DNA of 9,702 nucleotides from SG8-40 sp035528435 (GCA_035528435.1 DATKYN010000200.1:1-9702), one strand, 5' to 3'. Shown: positions 1-6,597, counted from the first letter of the stretch. Program-made: numbers and translations. Notes: generated by a model not told the origin, from the sequence alone.

Positions 1-477
1 GACTGGCGCACCCACTCCAAAACGCTGGCCGAGTGGAAGGCAGAGGGCAAGGTGCGTTACACCGGCGTCACGCACTACCACGCGGGCGCTCACGCAAGTC
101 TGGAAAGCATCATGAAGCTGCGAACATTCGATTTTTCGCAATTCAATTATTCAATTGTGGAACGCGAGGCTGAAGAGCGCCTGCTACCAACGGCGCTCGA
201 CACCGGCACGGCGGTCATCGTCAATCGCCCGTTCGCTGCCGCCGGTCTGTTTTCACGCGTACGAGGCATCGAGCTTCCGGCTTGGGCGGCGGAGTTCGAT
301 TGCAAGTCGTGGGCGCAATTTTTTCTCAAGTACATTATTTCGCATCCAGCCGTGACCTGTGCCATTCCCGCAACCGGCAAACCGAAACATCTGGTTGATA
401 ACATGGGTGCCGGGTTCGGCCGGCTGCCGGACGAGGCAACGCGAAAGCGCATGCGGCAACTGGTCGACAATCTCTGA
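1..477 (+). CDS. Aldo/keto reductase, C-terminal part (5' end outside window)
   Basis: The reading frame is open from base 1 and ends at TGA 475-477, directly followed by TAA, giving 158 visible residues. These correspond to roughly the C-terminal half of an aldo/keto reductase, an NAD(P)H-dependent cytoplasmic oxidoreductase with a TIM-barrel fold. The family pattern is clear: a 'GKVRYTGVTHY' strand (about residues 17-27), 'FSQFNYSIVERE', a 'LLPTALDTGTAVIVNRPF' segment matching the usual 'L..A...G..V....P' barrel strand, and 'AIPATGKPKHLVDNMGA', the typical C-terminal cofactor-phosphate-binding region. A GTG at base 52 is inside the domain and is not a plausible start; the true start and the catalytic Asp/Tyr/Lys/His region lie upstream. 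The substrate cannot be told. The downstream neighbour, an FAH-family gene, is convergent, so the two are not co-transcribed. Confidence 0.9.
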   Translation, partial: DWRTHSKTLAEWKAEGKVRYTGVTHYHAGAHASLESIMKLRTFDFSQFNYSIVEREAEERLLPTALDTGTAVIVNRPFAAAGLFSRVRGIELPAWAAEFDCKSWAQFFLKYIISHPAVTCAIPATGKPKHLVDNMGAGFGRLPDEATRKRMRQLVDNL

Positions 478-579
478 TAACGTAACCGGGCCCCGTGCCG
501 GCGCGGGCCTGATTGCCGATCCACGGGACCGCGGTCGACCACCCCGTGACGTGCTCGCCGCGCTAACGGCCAAAACGCC

Positions 580-1767
580 TCAGGCGATCAACCCTCTGCG
601 AGCGAGGTTTTGCATCAGATCGGTGATTCCGAAGGTCCACGGCGTCACTTTGTCGCAGTGATTGACCCGGTTCACAAGCGTGCCGAGCGCCGGCGCACTG
701 ATGGACACGATGTCCCCGAGCTTGTGGGTGAAACCCTTGCCCTGTTCACCCCGATCCTGAACAGGCGCGAACTGGGTTCCAAGAAACAGCATCATCCCGT
801 CCGGGTATTGATGAGCACGATTCATTGCCTGGCTCACGAGGTCAACCGGATCGCGGCTGATGGCGGCAAGGTTGCTCTCGCCTTCGAGCTGAAATCCATC
901 AGTGCCGCTGACATGTATTTCAATACGAGTACGACGCATGTCGTCGAGCGAATAGTGCTCATCGAACAAGCGAATGAACGGCCCGATGGAACAACTCGCG
1001 TTGTTGTCCTTGGCCTTGCCAAGCAACAAGGCGCTACGCCCCTCGAAATCACGCAGATTTACATCGTTCCCGAGTGTCACACCGACAATGTGCCCAGCGC
1101 GATTGACCGCAAGCACCACTTCGGGTTCCGGGTTATTCCAGGACGAATCGGAGCGGATGCCGATTTCGGCGCCGACGCCGACCGACGAGAGCGGTTGCGC
1201 CTTGTTGAAAACCTCCGCGTCCGGGCCGATGCCAACCTCGAGATAAGGCGACCAAAGCTCGCGTTTGATGAGTGATGCCTTCAACCGCATTGCTTCCGGC
1301 GAACCCGGCTTGATGCTTTTAATGCCGGCGCCGATTTCGTCCCCTATGGCGTGCCGCACCGAATCTGCCTTGTCGGCATCGCCGCGGGCGTGCTCTTCGA
1401 TCACGCGTTCGACCATGCTCGATACGAAAGTGACGCCGCACGCACGAACAGCCTGCAAATCACACGGCGCGAGAATATAAGCGCGGGACGCTCGCCTTCG
1501 ATCAGCATCGCTGTTGCCAAGCGCCGCCTCGATCTCAGCCACCGGTTTTGCCCAGCCACGTTCGATCGCATCACGAACCAGTTGCACCGGGTTGGCGACA
1601 TTAAGCAATGCACTGGAAGTCGGAACCACACTCGACAGGTCATAAAGACTTCCTGCGTGCAACACGACGGGACTCGGCCCGGCTTTTCCGCCGGGCACCC
1701 AGGCACGGCCAACCAGCGTCGCCGACTCACTGTCACCCGGGAGAATCTCTGCAGCCGACAACTTCAT
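580..1767 (-). CDS. Fumarylacetoacetate hydrolase (FAH) family protein, XylX-like sugar-acid dehydratase type
   Basis: This complete 395-residue protein runs from ATG (1767) to TGA (580). A ribosome site AAGGGG lies 7 bases before the ATG (rc of 1774-1779). The FAH catalytic domain occupies about residues 170-390. The metal-binding pattern is E214-x-E216 in 'NNPEPEVVLAV' and D235 in 'TLGNDVNLRDFEGRS', followed by the conserved 'LLLGKAKDNNASCSIGPF' (248-264) and 'GKGFTHKLGDIV' (343-354). FAH-fold enzymes are cytoplasmic Mg-dependent hydrolases, decarboxylases or dehydratases acting on keto acids. This approximately 390-residue subgroup includes proteins resembling 2-keto-3-deoxy-xylonate dehydratase (XylX) of the Weimberg pathway, from memory of the family. 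The exact substrate is inference. Fifteen bases separate it from the upstream secreted-protein gene on the same strand, so the two are probably one transcript. No part is missing. Confidence 0.9.
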   Translation of the reverse strand: MKLSAAEILPGDSESATLVGRAWVPGGKAGPSPVVLHAGSLYDLSSVVPTSSALLNVANPVQLVRDAIERGWAKPVAEIEAALGNSDADRRRASRAYILAPCDLQAVRACGVTFVSSMVERVIEEHARGDADKADSVRHAIGDEIGAGIKSIKPGSPEAMRLKASLIKRELWSPYLEVGIGPDAEVFNKAQPLSSVGVGAEIGIRSDSSWNNPEPEVVLAVNRAGHIVGVTLGNDVNLRDFEGRSALLLGKAKDNNASCSIGPFIRLFDEHYSLDDMRRTRIEIHVSGTDGFQLEGESNLAAISRDPVDLVSQAMNRAHQYPDGMMLFLGTQFAPVQDRGEQGKGFTHKLGDIVSISAPALGTLVNRVNHCDKVTPWTFGITDLMQNLARRGLIA

Positions 1768-1782
1768 CGCACTACCCCTTCT

Positions 1783-2334
1783 TCAATTGGGTTTACGCTT
1801 CTCGATCAGGATGACATAACTCGGCTGGCACTCGGGTGTACATACGACCACCCAGCCGTTATCGTCCGACTCCATCGCTACATAAACTTTTATGCTGCGC
1901 CCATAGTTGTTCACCGCATCGACGATTTCCATCCGCTTCAATGCGCCTTCCGGCCGGTAGGTCTCGACTTCCTGTGCAAGAGACTCGCTGCGCTGCACAG
2001 CCTCTTCGGCGCTCAGTTCACGGACCGAGAGACCAGTGAAATAAAAAGGCGGCAGCATCGACGCCGAGTCGACGTGCGCGTAACCCGGAATCAAAGGAAG
2101 GTCGAAGAAACTGCCCGTGTAGCGCCAGGTCCATGCCCCATCAGCGTAGATTGCCGGTCCTGTCGGCAGGCATACCAGCCGGCCGGCGGTGCCAAGCAGG
2201 CCTGGTACTTGCGCCACCGCATCGGACGGCGGATGTTCACAATCGTACCCAGTCTGCGGCGTTTGCGTCCCGCCCTCATGTGCGTGAGCAAACACAGCGG
2301 CGCTGGCCAGTATCATGGCAGTCAGTATTTTCAA
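1783..2334 (-). CDS. Predicted secreted/periplasmic protein of unknown function
   Basis: I do not recognise this family. The chosen start is TTG at 2334, because a strong ribosome site (GGGGAGG, rc of 2342-2348) sits 7 bases upstream. An in-frame ATG 18 bases further in (2316) and a TTG at 2403 without a ribosome site are alternatives. From 2334 the product has 183 residues. It begins with a lysine and a hydrophobic stretch ('ILTAMILASAAVFAHA'), a convincing Sec signal peptide with likely cleavage after 'AHA'. The mature part has four cysteines (in 'YDCEH', 'LVCLP', 'VVCTP' and 'PECQP'), enough for two periplasmic disulfides. It also has a Trp/Tyr-rich segment ('YADGAWTWRYTG') and an acidic helix-like middle. 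It has no transmembrane segment after the signal. The gene lies 15 bases upstream of the FAH-family gene on the same strand, so they are probably co-transcribed, although a periplasmic protein and a cytoplasmic enzyme need not share a function. Confidence 0.75.
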   Translation of the reverse strand: MKILTAMILASAAVFAHAHEGGTQTPQTGYDCEHPPSDAVAQVPGLLGTAGRLVCLPTGPAIYADGAWTWRYTGSFFDLPLIPGYAHVDSASMLPPFYFTGLSVRELSAEEAVQRSESLAQEVETYRPEGALKRMEIVDAVNNYGRSIKVYVAMESDDNGWVVVCTPECQPSYVILIEKRKPN

Positions 2335-2368
2335 AACCCTTCCTCCCCTAAACCTTGTTCTGGACCCA

Positions 2369-2376
2369 AGTATAAC
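2369..2376. promoter_or_regulatory. Possible overlapping divergent -10 elements
   Basis: The bases read AGTATAAC on the plus strand and GTTATACT on the minus strand. TATAAC (2371-2376, plus) and TATACT (2374-2369, minus) each match the sigma70 -10 consensus TATAAT at five of six positions. The site lies between the divergent secreted-protein and exonuclease genes, and minus-strand transcription from here would place the GGGGAGG ribosome site correctly. Neither side shows a good TTGACA-like -35 at 16-18 bp, which keeps confidence low. Confidence 0.3.
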
Positions 2377-2497
2377 GGCAGCAGCCACGCTGAGGAGCCG
2401 CAATGACGCATACCCGTGCGTTTGGGAAGAGAAACCAGGGAAACGAACCCGGGGAACAGAACAAGCCGCAAGTCAACCAGCATCGTGCAAGAGCTTT

Positions 2498-2503
2498 TAC
2501 AAT
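2498..2503 (+). promoter_or_regulatory. Candidate -10 element for the exonuclease/GIY-YIG gene
   Basis: TACAAT in the context CTTTTACAATAG matches the -10 consensus at five of six positions. It lies about 80 bases before the preferred start codon at 2586. No convincing -35 is seen 16-18 bases upstream (around AACCAG). If this promoter is used, the ATG at 2403 cannot be the start. Confidence 0.25.
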
Positions 2504-2585
2504 AGCGGGATGCATTCAAACCGCGACGACCCGTGTTTCGCTCAGCTATGTACGCTGCCGTGTTCCATTTCCGGAAGCGATGCGA

Positions 2586-3983
2586 ATGCTTGACCGGCCG
2601 CTGGTATTTCTCGATCTGGAGACGACCGGTGCAACGGCACACCATGATCGCATCACCGAGATCGGACTGGTTGAAGTCGACCGTGGCCGCTATATCGGCG
2701 AGTGGAGTTCACTGGTCAATCCGCAGATGCGCATCCCACCCAACATTCAGGCACTCACCGGAATCAATGATGCGATGGTGGAGCAGGCTCCGACTTTCGA
2801 AGCACTCGCTCCCGAGTTGCACAGACGCCTTGCCGACAAGGTACTGGTCGCGCACAACGCCCGCTTTGATTACGGCTTCCTGCGTAACGAATTTCGGCGC
2901 CTGGGCCTGGACTACGCACCCAGGGTTTTGTGCACCGTCAAACTTTCGCGCCGCCTCTATCCGCAGGAGCGGCGCCACAACCTTGACAGCCTGATCGAGC
3001 GGCACAATCTGTCGTGCGATACGCGTCATCGCGCGCTCGCAGACGCAAGAGTTCTCTGGGATTTCACCCAGCACATTCACCACGAACTGGATCGCAACGT
3101 AATCAACGATGTGGTGGAAAAGCTCCTGCGCTCGCCCGCCCTGCCGGCGGGTCTGGCGCCCGATGCGCTGCAAGGATTGCCCGATACCCCGGGGGTGTAC
3201 ATTTTTTACGGCGACAACGACACGGTTCTCTATGTCGGCAAGAGCGTTAACCTGCGCACCCGGGTGATGTCGCATTTCAGCGGCGACCACTCAACCAGCA
3301 AGGATATGCATATTTCGCGTGACATCAGACGGCTCGACTGGATCGAAACAGCAGGAGATTTCGGTGCGCTGATCAAGGAAGCGCAACTGGTAAAACGTCT
3401 TTCACCATTGCACAACCGGCGTCTGCGTGAATCGAAAGACACCTGCACCTACCACTGGAATCCGGCCGATGGCCCGAAGATTCCGGCATTGATGCACTGC
3501 GCGGACATCGAACCCGGCCTGCTCGGTGACGTTTACGGCATTTTCCGTTCGAAACGGGCGGCTCGCGACGCGCTCAAGAAAATCGCTGACGAACACGGGC
3601 TGTGCCTGATCCGCCTCGGCCTTGAGAAGGGCAAGGGCGCGTGCTTCGCGCACCAACTGAGAAAATGCCGTGGCGTCTGTGTCGGCCGCGAATCCGAACT
3701 GAACCATGCGATGCGCGTCTCAGTGGCATTGAACAAGATGCGCATCGCGCCCTGGCCTTACAAAGGCACAATCCTGGTTCGCGAACACAGCGCCATGAAC
3801 CGCCGAACCGAAGTGCACGTGATAGACCACTGGCGCTACCTCGGCACGCATCGATCACAGATGGATCTGTTCGATCACTACGATACCCGGCACGAAGCCG
3901 GCTTCGATGCCGACACCTACAAGCTTCTGCGCAGGGCCTTGGGAAAACCGGGAAAAAGCCTGGAGATCATCGACAAGACCTGA
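2586..3983 (+). CDS. DnaQ-type 3'-5' exonuclease fused to UvrC/Cho-like GIY-YIG nuclease domain
   Basis: From ATG 2586 the product has 465 residues. Residues 5-165 form a DEDDh exonuclease domain (DnaQ/PolC epsilon type): D10 and E12 in 'FLDLETTG', D95 in 'AHNARFDYGFL', H148 and D153 in 'RHRALADA'. Residues 198-280 form a GIY-YIG nuclease domain like UvrC/Cho: 'PGVYIFY', 'LYVGKSVNLRTRV' with R224, E265 in 'LIKEAQLVK' and N277. A cysteine cluster follows at C340, C353, C361 and C365. The UvrC UVR, RNase H-like and HhH parts are absent. The fusion is known in proteobacteria and is usually assigned to DNA repair; its exact role is unknown to me. For the start, GGAAG lies 8 bases before 2586; ATG 2580 is an alternative, as is ATG 2403, which has a good GAGGAG ribosome site. 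The 61-residue extension from 2403 has no domain and unusual codons (AGA, ATA, GGA), so I prefer 2586. It is convergent with the downstream hydrolase gene. Confidence 0.92.
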   Translation: MLDRPLVFLDLETTGATAHHDRITEIGLVEVDRGRYIGEWSSLVNPQMRIPPNIQALTGINDAMVEQAPTFEALAPELHRRLADKVLVAHNARFDYGFLRNEFRRLGLDYAPRVLCTVKLSRRLYPQERRHNLDSLIERHNLSCDTRHRALADARVLWDFTQHIHHELDRNVINDVVEKLLRSPALPAGLAPDALQGLPDTPGVYIFYGDNDTVLYVGKSVNLRTRVMSHFSGDHSTSKDMHISRDIRRLDWIETAGDFGALIKEAQLVKRLSPLHNRRLRESKDTCTYHWNPADGPKIPALMHCADIEPGLLGDVYGIFRSKRAARDALKKIADEHGLCLIRLGLEKGKGACFAHQLRKCRGVCVGRESELNHAMRVSVALNKMRIAPWPYKGTILVREHSAMNRRTEVHVIDHWRYLGTHRSQMDLFDHYDTRHEAGFDADTYKLLRRALGKPGKSLEIIDKT

Positions 3984-3995
3984 AGCCCGTGCCGC

Positions 3996-4017
3996 TCCGC
4001 GCCATTCACCGCGCGGA
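3996..4017. terminator. Inverted repeat at convergent gene ends
   Basis: TCCGCGC (3996-4002) and GCGCGGA (4011-4017) form a perfect 7-bp stem with an 8-base loop. It sits 12 bases after the exonuclease stop and overlaps the final codons of the opposing hydrolase gene. The position fits a shared terminator, but neither strand has a clear T-run after the stem, so intrinsic termination is doubtful. Confidence 0.3.
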
Positions 4018-4791
4018 CAGGAACCTGTTTAACGCCTCGTTGAATTTTTCCGGCTGCTCCAGATTGGACAAGTGCGATGCCTGGGGGATGACCACCAGCT
4101 CGGAACCCGCGATGGCCGCATGGATGGCCTCGGACATGGCCACCGGTGTCCCCGCATCCTGCTCGCCGACGATAATCTGAACAGGGCAGGAGACCGTGTG
4201 CAAGCGGTCGGTACAATCAAGCTTCGGAATCGCGTGACAACAGCCGGCATATCCATCGACCTTTGTTGCCACGATCATTTTCGCGACACTGTCAATTACG
4301 TCCGGGGACGATTGCCGGAACGGTTCGGTAAACCATCGCTCGAGCGTGCCGTCCACCACCGCTGTCATGCCATGCTCGGTAACGGTCTTGATCCGCCCGG
4401 CCCACACCGGCGCCAGTTCAGCCGGAATGCGGCTGGAGGTATCACAAAGGATCAGCGACCGGAAGGTGCCGGGGTACTTCAACTCAAACATCATGCCGAT
4501 CATGCCGCCCATCGAAAGACCGACCCAGTGCGCCTTGTCGACACCAACCTCGTCAAGCAAACCTCTGGCGTCCTCAACCAACTGGTCCAGCGTGTAGGCA
4601 CCTGAAGGTGCATCGCTCTTGCCGTGACCACGAGTATCGAATGCGAGCACCCGAAACCGGTCCTTGAGCAAATTGATCTGCGCGTCCCACATGTGCAGAT
4701 CACAGGCGAGCGAATGACTCAGGACCACCCATGGTCCGCTTTCGCCGTGAATTTCGTAATAGAGATCGATCCCGTTCGTTGATGCTTTCAT
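4006..4791 (-). CDS. Alpha/beta hydrolase, 3-oxoadipate enol-lactonase-like
   Basis: This complete 261-residue protein starts at ATG 4791, with GGGAG 8 bases upstream; an in-frame extension to 4866 has no family similarity. It is a cytoplasmic alpha/beta hydrolase: oxyanion region 'VVLSHSLACDLHMWDAQ' (22-38), 'FDTRGHGKSDAP' (51-62), nucleophile elbow 'GLSMGG' with S93, acid D212 in 'VGEQDAGTP' and H240 in 'QASHLSNLEQPEKFN'. All three catalytic residues are present. The 'HSLACDLHMWDAQ' and 'ASHLSNLEQPEKFN' blocks resemble PcaD, which opens 3-oxoadipate enol-lactone in the beta-ketoadipate pathway. No other pca gene is in the window, so related esterase or lactonase activity is equally possible. 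It is transcribed divergently from the AraD1-family gene across about 210 bases, and the two may serve a common catabolic route. Confidence 0.88.
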   Translation of the reverse strand: MKASTNGIDLYYEIHGESGPWVVLSHSLACDLHMWDAQINLLKDRFRVLAFDTRGHGKSDAPSGAYTLDQLVEDARGLLDEVGVDKAHWVGLSMGGMIGMMFELKYPGTFRSLILCDTSSRIPAELAPVWAGRIKTVTEHGMTAVVDGTLERWFTEPFRQSSPDVIDSVAKMIVATKVDGYAGCCHAIPKLDCTDRLHTVSCPVQIIVGEQDAGTPVAMSEAIHAAIAGSELVVIPQASHLSNLEQPEKFNEALNRFLSAR

Positions 4792-4899
4792 TGTCTGCTC
4801 TCCCTGGATGGTCGAAGTATAGCGCCCCGGTGTAACATTCGCGCAGCGACCGGCGTGCTTGCGCAAACCGGAACAGATTCAAACAGCATATGATTGACT

Positions 4900-4915
4900 A
4901 CCGGCGATCCCCGGT
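4900..4915. repeat. Imperfect 16-bp palindrome in divergent intergenic region
   Basis: ACCGGCGA followed directly by TCCCCGGT is a dyad matching at seven of eight positions per half. It lies between the divergent hydrolase and AraD1-family genes, immediately after a TTGACT (4894-4899) that resembles a -35 element. No -10 is found at the matching distance. It could be an operator or a chance GC-rich dyad. I see nothing else in the 4792-5004 gap. Confidence 0.25.
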
Positions 4916-5004
4916 GGCGCGTAACCCGCGGGGTAAAACAAACCGTGCGGTATCGCAAAACAACGGGGTGTCATTGCAGCGAAATTTGGGGACGGGAGGA
5001 AAAC

Positions 5005-6006
5005 GTGAGAGTAGTTCAGTTTGCGGGGCGCGACGGTGCGCGCCGGGTCGGCGTTGTATCGGATGACGGCGCGGCTATCAAGGTGGTACAGGGAGCACAA
5101 TGGCTGTATGAATTGGCGCATGACGCAATCCAGGCTGGTTCTTCACTGGAGTCCGTGATCACTGAACAGCTTGGCGACGAGACCGAAGACTATGCCTCTG
5201 CCATCACTGAGCAACGCCTTTTCGTGCCGTTCGATCATCCGGACCCCTATCATCATCTGGTTACCGGCACCGGGTTGTCACATCTGGGCAGTGCTGCTGC
5301 ACGCGATGCGATGCACGCCAAGATTCAGGCCGAAGACACCCAGCTCACGGACTCGATGAAAATGTTCAAATGGGGCCTTGAGGGCGGCAAACCGGCTGAA
5401 GGGAAAATCGGCGTTGCCCCCGAATGGTTCTACAAGGGTGATGGCAGCTGTATCGTTTCGCCAGAGCACACTCTCGAGCTACCTTCACACGCGCTGGATG
5501 GCGGCGATGAAGTCGAGGTGGTCGGCATCTATATGACGGGTGACGACGGTCATGTCTACCGGGTTGGTTTTGCGCTCGGCAACGAGTACTCGGACCACGT
5601 CATGGAGCGCCAGAACTACCTCTACCTTGCGCACTCGAAGCTGCGGCAATGCTCCTACGGTCCGGAACTGCTGCTGGGCGACCTGCCCGCACACGTAACC
5701 GGCCATGCACGCCTGCGGCGCGGCTCCGACGTCATCTGGGAACAGGACTGGTTGTCCGGTGAAGACAACATGTGTCACTCGATCGCCAATCTCGAACACC
5801 ACCATTTCAAGTACAGTGAATTCCGAAGGGCCGGTGATGTTCACGTCCATTTCTTTGGTGCCGCAACCGGCAGCTTTACCGATAAGATCGAAACGCGACC
5901 CGGTGACGTCTTCGAGATCGAATCGCCGGTGTTCGGACAACCATTGCGTAATACGCTGGGCGAAGCCCCCGGCAAACCCGGATTAGTAAGCGTAATAACT
6001 TTGTGA
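5005..6006 (+). CDS. AraD1/GguC family protein (FAH fold, 2-keto-3-deoxyarabonate dehydratase-like)
   Basis: The start is GTG 5005, preceded by a strong GGGAGGA (4994-5000); a reading extending to 4894 lacks family similarity. The 333-residue length is typical of the AraD1/GguC family. Recognisable blocks are 'HHLVTGTGLSHLGSAAARDAMHAK' (within 83-106), 'LTDSMKMFKWGLEGGKP' (114-130), 'PEWFYKGDGS' (139-148), 'LGNEYSDHVMERQNYLYLAHSK' (within 191-212), 'GPELLLGDLP' (219-228), 'NLEHHHFKYSEFRRAGDVHVHFFG' (within 262-285) and 'RPGDVFEIESPVFGQPLRN' (298-316). AraD1 members are cytoplasmic FAH-fold enzymes, linked in rhizobia to L-2-keto-3-deoxyarabonate dehydration in L-arabinose oxidation. Likely metal ligands are E169-x-E171, with E194 ('GNE') where most FAH proteins have Asp. 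The substrate is inferred from the family only. A strong hairpin follows the stop codon, then the NIPSNAP gene. Confidence 0.9.
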   Translation: MRVVQFAGRDGARRVGVVSDDGAAIKVVQGAQWLYELAHDAIQAGSSLESVITEQLGDETEDYASAITEQRLFVPFDHPDPYHHLVTGTGLSHLGSAAARDAMHAKIQAEDTQLTDSMKMFKWGLEGGKPAEGKIGVAPEWFYKGDGSCIVSPEHTLELPSHALDGGDEVEVVGIYMTGDDGHVYRVGFALGNEYSDHVMERQNYLYLAHSKLRQCSYGPELLLGDLPAHVTGHARLRRGSDVIWEQDWLSGEDNMCHSIANLEHHHFKYSEFRRAGDVHVHFFGAATGSFTDKIETRPGDVFEIESPVFGQPLRNTLGEAPGKPGLVSVITL

Positions 6007-6014
6007 AGGAAGTT

Positions 6015-6039
6015 TTCCGATCGGCACTGCCGGTCGGAA
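6015..6039 (+). terminator. Hairpin after the AraD1-family gene
   Basis: TTCCGATCGG (6015-6024) and CCGGTCGGAA (6030-6039) form a 10-bp stem with one G-U pair and a 5-base loop. It begins 8 bases after the AraD1-family stop codon. The bases after it (CCGTCTTT) are only weakly T-rich. It could be a partial terminator or a 3'-end mRNA stabiliser before the NIPSNAP gene. Confidence 0.5.
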
Positions 6040-6101
6040 CCGTCTTTACAAAATGATCGGAATACACCTGGAACAATCAGCCCAATGGACAGGAGAACAG
6101 C

Positions 6102-6428
6102 ATGATCCACGAGTTGCGCATATACCACGCCATGCCCGGAAGGTTACCCGACCTGAACGCGCGCTTTACCAATCACACTTTGCAAATATGGAAGCGTTTC
6201 GACATTCGGCCCACCGGGTTCTGGACCACCCTGATTGGCGACAACAACAACGATCTGACCTACCTGCTCGAGTGGGAAAGTCTCGCTGATCGCGAGCAGA
6301 AGTGGAATGCGTTTGTCGCCGACAAGGAATGGCAGTCTGTTCGCGCCGAGACCGAGAAAAACGGACCACTGGTATCCTCTATCAGCAATTCATTACTGGT
6401 ACCGACTGCCTATTCCGCAATTCGCTAG
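6102..6428 (+). CDS. NIPSNAP family protein
   Basis: This is a complete 108-residue protein with ATG 6102 and AGGAG six bases before it (6091-6095). It shows the NIPSNAP pattern, a ferredoxin-like (dimeric alpha-beta barrel) fold: N-terminal 'MIHELRIYHAMPGRLPDL', 'RFTNHTLQIWKRFDIRPTGFWTTLIGDNNNDLTYLLEWESLADREQKW', and the closing 'WNAFVADKEWQSVRAETE'. The length is normal for single-domain bacterial members. The family has no settled biochemical role in bacteria; members often sit beside catabolic enzymes. Here it lies 95 bases downstream of the AraD1-family gene on the same strand, with a hairpin between, so it may be transcribed at a reduced level from the same promoter. It has no signal peptide or membrane segment. 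Confidence 0.88.
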   Translation: MIHELRIYHAMPGRLPDLNARFTNHTLQIWKRFDIRPTGFWTTLIGDNNNDLTYLLEWESLADREQKWNAFVADKEWQSVRAETEKNGPLVSSISNSLLVPTAYSAIR

Positions 6429-6535
6429 GAATGCGGTAAGCACGAAACAGCCAAAACAAGGCGAAAACCCGTGGTGGTGTACTGACCTTGGCAGGCGACG
6501 GGCGAGCTCCGGACTAACGGATTGCCCCGGTTCGC

Positions 6536-6564
6536 GCGCCCCGCCATCGGGGTGCCGAGGTTTT
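6536..6564 (+). terminator. Probable rho-independent terminator after the NIPSNAP gene
   Basis: GCGCCCCG (6536-6543) pairs with CGGGGTGC (6548-6555) as an 8-bp GC-rich stem with one G-U pair and a CCAT loop. TTTT follows at 6561-6564, five bases after the stem. The position between the NIPSNAP gene and the promoter of DAHP synthase fits a terminator. I see nothing recognisable in 6429-6535. Confidence 0.5.
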
Positions 6565-6589
6565 ACCGTCCCGAGCAATGACTTACAAT
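6562..6589 (+). promoter_or_regulatory. Probable sigma70-type promoter of the DAHP synthase gene
   Basis: TTTACC (6562-6567, four of six -35 matches) and TACAAT (6584-6589, five of six -10 matches) are separated by 16 bases. Transcription would start near 6596, about 46 bases before the ATG. The -35 overlaps the T-run of the preceding terminator. No TyrR-box-like or TrpR-like operator is evident. Confidence 0.5.
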
Positions 6590-6597
6590 GACGTAAC

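Noticed and set aside
522..548. Inverted repeat CACGGG/CCCGTG between the convergent aldo/keto reductase and FAH genes
   Set aside because: There are only six pairs with a 15-base loop and no T-run on either strand; it is expected by chance in GC-rich DNA, though a weak shared terminator cannot be excluded.
610..1275. A 221-codon plus-strand open frame inside the FAH-family gene
   Set aside because: It is antisense to the conserved catalytic domain of the FAH-family gene and has no recognisable motif.
1351..2406. A 351-codon plus-strand open frame antisense to the FAH-family and secreted-protein genes
   Set aside because: It spans two well-supported minus-strand genes, has a basic, His/Arg-rich composition typical of antisense shadow frames in GC-rich DNA, and shows no domain.
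4072..4605. A 177-codon plus-strand open frame inside the alpha/beta hydrolase gene
   Set aside because: It is antisense to a protein with an intact Ser-Asp-His triad; the composition is that of a shadow frame.
6521..6556. tRNA T-arm-like stretch (GGTTCG within a GC-rich region)
   Set aside because: No anticodon arm, D-arm or acceptor stem can be folded around it; the bases are better explained by the terminator hairpin.
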